From assembly GCA_035693105.1 (NCBI GenBank), contig DASSHC010000006.1, positions 1-8,196 of the forward strand: a DNA stretch of 8,196 nucleotides. The letters are read 5' to 3'. The translations under genes were made by a program, and so were the position numbers. Shown in pieces: positions 6,669 through 8,196 of the stretch (position 1 is the stretch's first letter; every line of letters begins with the position of its first letter). The stretch is from DASSHC01 sp035693105 (GTDB lineage Bacteria > Chloroflexota > Chloroflexia > Thermomicrobiales > Thermomicrobiaceae). The notes beneath the pieces are model-generated. The model saw only the letters and a program-made list of their open reading frames with translations. It was not told the DNA's origin and ran no database searches.

Positions 6669-6911
6669 GTGACCTACGTAATCGCTCAGCCCTGCATCGG
6701 CCTCAAGGACGGCTCGTGCGTCGAGGTCTGCCCGGTCGATTGCATCCACACCGACGACGAGGCCGACCAGTACTACATCGACCCCGACGAGTGCATCGAC
6801 TGCGGCGTCTGCGCCGAGGTCTGCCCGGTCGAGGCGATCTTCTTCGAGGACGACCTCCCCGAGGAGTGGGCCAACTTCCTCCTGGTCAATAAGCAATATT
6901 TCAATAGATAG
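6669..6911 (+). CDS. Seven-iron ferredoxin ([3Fe-4S][4Fe-4S])
   Basis: This is a small soluble electron carrier of 80 residues, close in length and sequence style to the Thermus 7Fe ferredoxin. Cysteines are at C9, C17, C21, C25, C42, C45, C48 and C52. By the Azotobacter FdI pattern, C9, C17 and C52 would hold the [3Fe-4S] cluster and C21, C42, C45 and C48 the [4Fe-4S] cluster, leaving C25 free. The motif GSCVEVCPVDCI has the wider first-cluster spacing that separates 7Fe from 8Fe proteins. The C-terminus (DDLPEEWANFLLVNKQYF) matches the family helix. The start is GTG 6669, supported by GGAAAGGA (6654-6661) 7 nt upstream. The protein is very acidic apart from its ends. Its redox partner is not in the window. 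Confidence 0.93.
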   Translation: MTYVIAQPCIGLKDGSCVEVCPVDCIHTDDEADQYYIDPDECIDCGVCAEVCPVEAIFFEDDLPEEWANFLLVNKQYFNR

Positions 6912-7001
6912 CGGTCCGGCGCGGTGACGCTGTCCAGTGCGGCGGCGAGGCGCGCTGCTCCCGGTATTCGTCGCAGTCGTCTATGGTGATGAGCGTAGAG
7001 C

Positions 7002-7247
7002 GTGTGGCAGCCGGATCAAGTGGAGTTTCATCCCCACGCGCGGCTGCGTATGGCCGAGCGGCGCATCTCTGAAAATCAGGTGCTGCACACCCTGAACGAG
7101 CCGGACCGCCGCTATCCCAGCTACGATGGTCGCACGGTTGCCGAGCGTGACACGATGCCGGGGAACATCCTTCGCGTTATCTACGTTGAGCGGTTGCAGG
7201 GCGTGCTGGTACTCTCGGTCATCCGCATCGCGCCGAAGAGGACGTAG
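7002..7247 (+). CDS. DUF4258 family protein (possible toxin of a TA-like pair)
   Basis: The 81-residue product matches the DUF4258 pattern. An N-terminal FHPHARLRMAERRIS (9-23) gives the conserved H-A-x-x-R-M-x-E-R block, a central VLHTLNEPDRRYPSY follows, and a C-terminal strand pair RVIYVERLQGVLVLSVI (58-74) ends the domain. This small alpha/beta fold resembles RelE-like toxins in layout, but no biochemical role is certain. The GTG start at 7002 has no good Shine-Dalgarno sequence. TATGGT at 6982-6987 could be a -10 box giving a very short leader. The stop is 2 nt before the next ATG, and the partner is a DUF2283 protein, an arrangement I know as recurrent in bacterial genomes. A toxin role is inference from that pairing. 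Confidence 0.8.
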   Translation: MWQPDQVEFHPHARLRMAERRISENQVLHTLNEPDRRYPSYDGRTVAERDTMPGNILRVIYVERLQGVLVLSVIRIAPKRT

Positions 7248-7249
7248 GC

Positions 7250-7465
7250 ATGAAGATCGAGTACAACCCCGATATTCAGACACTCTATCTACGGCTCGCG
7301 GCGGGCACAATCGACCGAACAATCGAGCTGGCTCCAGAGATCTATCTTGACCTGGACAGCGCGGGGCGCGTGCTCGGCATCGAAGTCACTTACCTGCCAG
7401 CGCTCTTTGAGTACCTCAACCAGCATGAGGGACGACTCGACGTTCCCGAGCGCATCCCGGCGTAG
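7250..7465 (+). CDS. DUF2283 family protein (possible antitoxin partner)
   Basis: The 71-residue protein fits DUF2283: MKIEYNPDIQTLYLRLAAG (1-19) corresponds to the usual opening with a Y-D-x-x-x-D-x-L-Y-I pattern, and EIYLDLDSAGRVLGIEVTYL (35-54) to the conserved D-x-D-x-x-G-x-x-x-G-I-E segment. The N-terminal aspartates are replaced here (YNPDIQTLY), so this is a divergent member. The length is normal. The ATG lies 2 nt after the DUF4258 stop, and GAAGAGGA inside the end of that gene serves as ribosome binding site, so expression is coupled. The same frame stays open for 23 more codons after the TAG, reading like a charged helix. It may bind or neutralise the DUF4258 protein, by analogy only. 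Confidence 0.82.
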   Translation: MKIEYNPDIQTLYLRLAAGTIDRTIELAPEIYLDLDSAGRVLGIEVTYLPALFEYLNQHEGRLDVPERIPA

Positions 7466-7524
7466 TTGGCCGAGCGGCTGGCACAGGCCCGCGACGCGGC
7501 GAGCGCGAGGGGAGCGGTGTTCCG

Positions 7525-7863
7525 GTGGGTTTCGTGATGACTGAGGAGGACGGCTTCTTCGTGCCGGTGGCGGTCTGCGACCACTGCGGGCGCGAGGCCG
7601 GGCCGGAGAGCCTTGTCCTCTGGGACATGGCCGCCAGCCGCACCTTCGGCGCCGAGCGCCGCATGCTGGTCGCCTGCGAGGATGAGTGCCTGGAGGCGCT
7701 AGCCCAGGGCGCGAGTGAGAACGAGAGCGAGTGGGTGGCGGTCGCGCTTGACGCCTATCTCGCCGGCCTGGTCGAGCGCCTGGCGATCGATCCGGGGGCC
7801 GTGCTCGAGCGGGAGCGGGCCGCGGCGGCGGCCGAGGAGACGCGCCGCGAGGGGCCGGAGTAG
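7525..7863 (+). CDS. Hypothetical protein with a possible four-cysteine metal site, 112 residues
   Basis: I do not recognise a named family. The first half contains VCDHCGRE (C18, C21) and ACEDECLE (C51, C55), a CxxC-x29-CxxxC arrangement that could bind zinc like a small zinc ribbon or treble clef. The second half (about 65-112) is helical by eye, with an Ala/Glu/Arg-rich tail (ERERAAAAAEETRRE). There is no signal peptide or membrane segment. GTG 7525 is preferred because AGGGGAG (7508-7514) lies 10 nt upstream; ATG 7537, four codons on, is the alternative but is 22 nt away. It begins 59 nt after the DUF2283 stop on the same strand and may share its transcript. The strong G/C third-position bias supports coding. 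Confidence 0.72.
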   Translation: MGFVMTEEDGFFVPVAVCDHCGREAGPESLVLWDMAASRTFGAERRMLVACEDECLEALAQGASENESEWVAVALDAYLAGLVERLAIDPGAVLERERAAAAAEETRREGPE

Positions 7864-7923
7864 CGCCTCCGAACGCGAGCAGCCCCGGACGTGGAGCCGG
7901 GGCTGCTCGCGGTAGGGAGGCGC
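7863..7923. terminator. Two-part hairpin between convergent genes
   Basis: The inner stem GCGAGCAGCCCCGG (7875-7888) pairs perfectly with CCGGGGCTGCTCGC (7897-7910) around an 8-nt loop. The outer stem GCGCCTCC (7863-7870) pairs with GGAGGCGC (7916-7923), separated by a small internal loop. It starts at the stop codon of the 112-residue gene and ends 26 nt from the stop of the minus-strand gene, so it can serve as a bidirectional transcript end. No T-run follows on the plus strand. Confidence 0.65.
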
Positions 7924-7949
7924 GTCGCGGCGGGCGAGCGGCCGCGCCG

Positions 7950-8196
7950 TCAGTTCGTCATGCGGATCACGATCGGGCCGACGTTGCCCGGCGTCCAGCC
8001 GAACTGCGCCGGGAGATCCTGCCCGTAGATGATGTAGTTCGGCACTAACTGCCCAATGTGCGTATTTGTCCCGTTGGGATTATTCCCAATCTGTTTGATA
8101 TAGAACGGCAGCAGTGTCACTGAGTAGAGTTGAGTTCCGTTATACTGATTGATCACGATCGGCAGGATCACGACACAATCGTTCAGGCCGCCGCCC
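7950..8196 (-). CDS. C-terminal part of an unidentified protein (N-terminus outside the window)
   Basis: The frame is open from the right edge to TGA 7952-7950 and gives 81 residues plus an edge fragment. They start GGGLNDCVVILPIVINQYN and end NVGPIVIRMTN. A GTG inside (8171-8169) is not a credible start because the frame continues upstream with a glycine run. The sequence is rich in Asn, Tyr, Ile and Val with alternating hydrophobic residues, suggesting a beta-rich, possibly exported domain following a Gly linker. A weak resemblance in style to C-terminal domains of TadE/TadG-like pilus-assembly proteins is only a guess. Codons use A/T third positions much more than neighbouring genes. Convergent with the preceding gene. 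Confidence 0.6.
   Translation of the reverse strand, partial: GGGLNDCVVILPIVINQYNGTQLYSVTLLPFYIKQIGNNPNGTNTHIGQLVPNYIIYGQDLPAQFGWTPGNVGPIVIRMTN

Noticed and set aside
7467..7480. TGGCCGAGCGGCTG resembles the D-arm of a class II tRNA (Ser/Leu)
   Set aside because: No matching acceptor stem, anticodon arm or T-arm follows, and the sequence continues as coding-like DNA. Treated as chance.

Overview
The window is GC-rich chromosomal DNA from a bacterium that makes 5-aminolevulinate by the C5 (glutamyl-tRNA) route. I see no phage, transposon, CRISPR, tRNA or rRNA signal. The Thermus-like 7Fe ferredoxin, frequent GTG starts, Zn-type HemB and an L21-L27-L31 cluster would fit a Chloroflexota lineage such as Thermomicrobia. 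That placement is inference from style and family resemblance, not from a marker search.

Positions 1-4838 (minus strand) hold a tetrapyrrole operon transcribed in the order hemC-hemD-hemB-hemL-hemA. It covers the enzymes from glutamyl-tRNA to uroporphyrinogen III. HemA and HemL make 5-aminolevulinate, HemB makes porphobilinogen, HemC makes hydroxymethylbilane and HemD closes the ring. The genes are tightly packed: ATGA overlaps join hemC/hemD and hemD/hemB, 38 nt separate hemB from hemL, and TGATG joins hemL/hemA. hemA runs off the left edge and lacks its C-terminus.

Positions 4839-5132 are a divergent control region. A sigma70-like promoter (TTGACA-N18-TAGAAT) faces the hem operon and another (TTGACA-N17-TAGCCT) faces the ribosomal genes. 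Each has a dyad at or just after its predicted transcription start, and short TCTGYG-type repeats are scattered between them.

Positions 5133-6105 (plus strand) encode ribosomal proteins L21, L27 and an unusually long L31, followed by a good intrinsic terminator. Positions 6293-7863 (plus strand) carry small genes: an unrecognised 68-residue protein, a 7Fe [3Fe-4S][4Fe-4S] ferredoxin preceded by 7-bp tandem repeats, a DUF4258/DUF2283 pair resembling a toxin-antitoxin module, and a 112-residue protein with a possible four-cysteine metal site. A large two-part hairpin separates this last gene from the C-terminal end of a minus-strand gene at the right edge, whose composition is noticeably more AT-rich than its surroundings.

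Most of the window is ordinary housekeeping sequence. I do not see a convincing undescribed multi-gene system. The items most worth a second look are the extended L31, the divergent hem/rplU control region, and the DUF4258/DUF2283 pair with the cysteine protein beside it.
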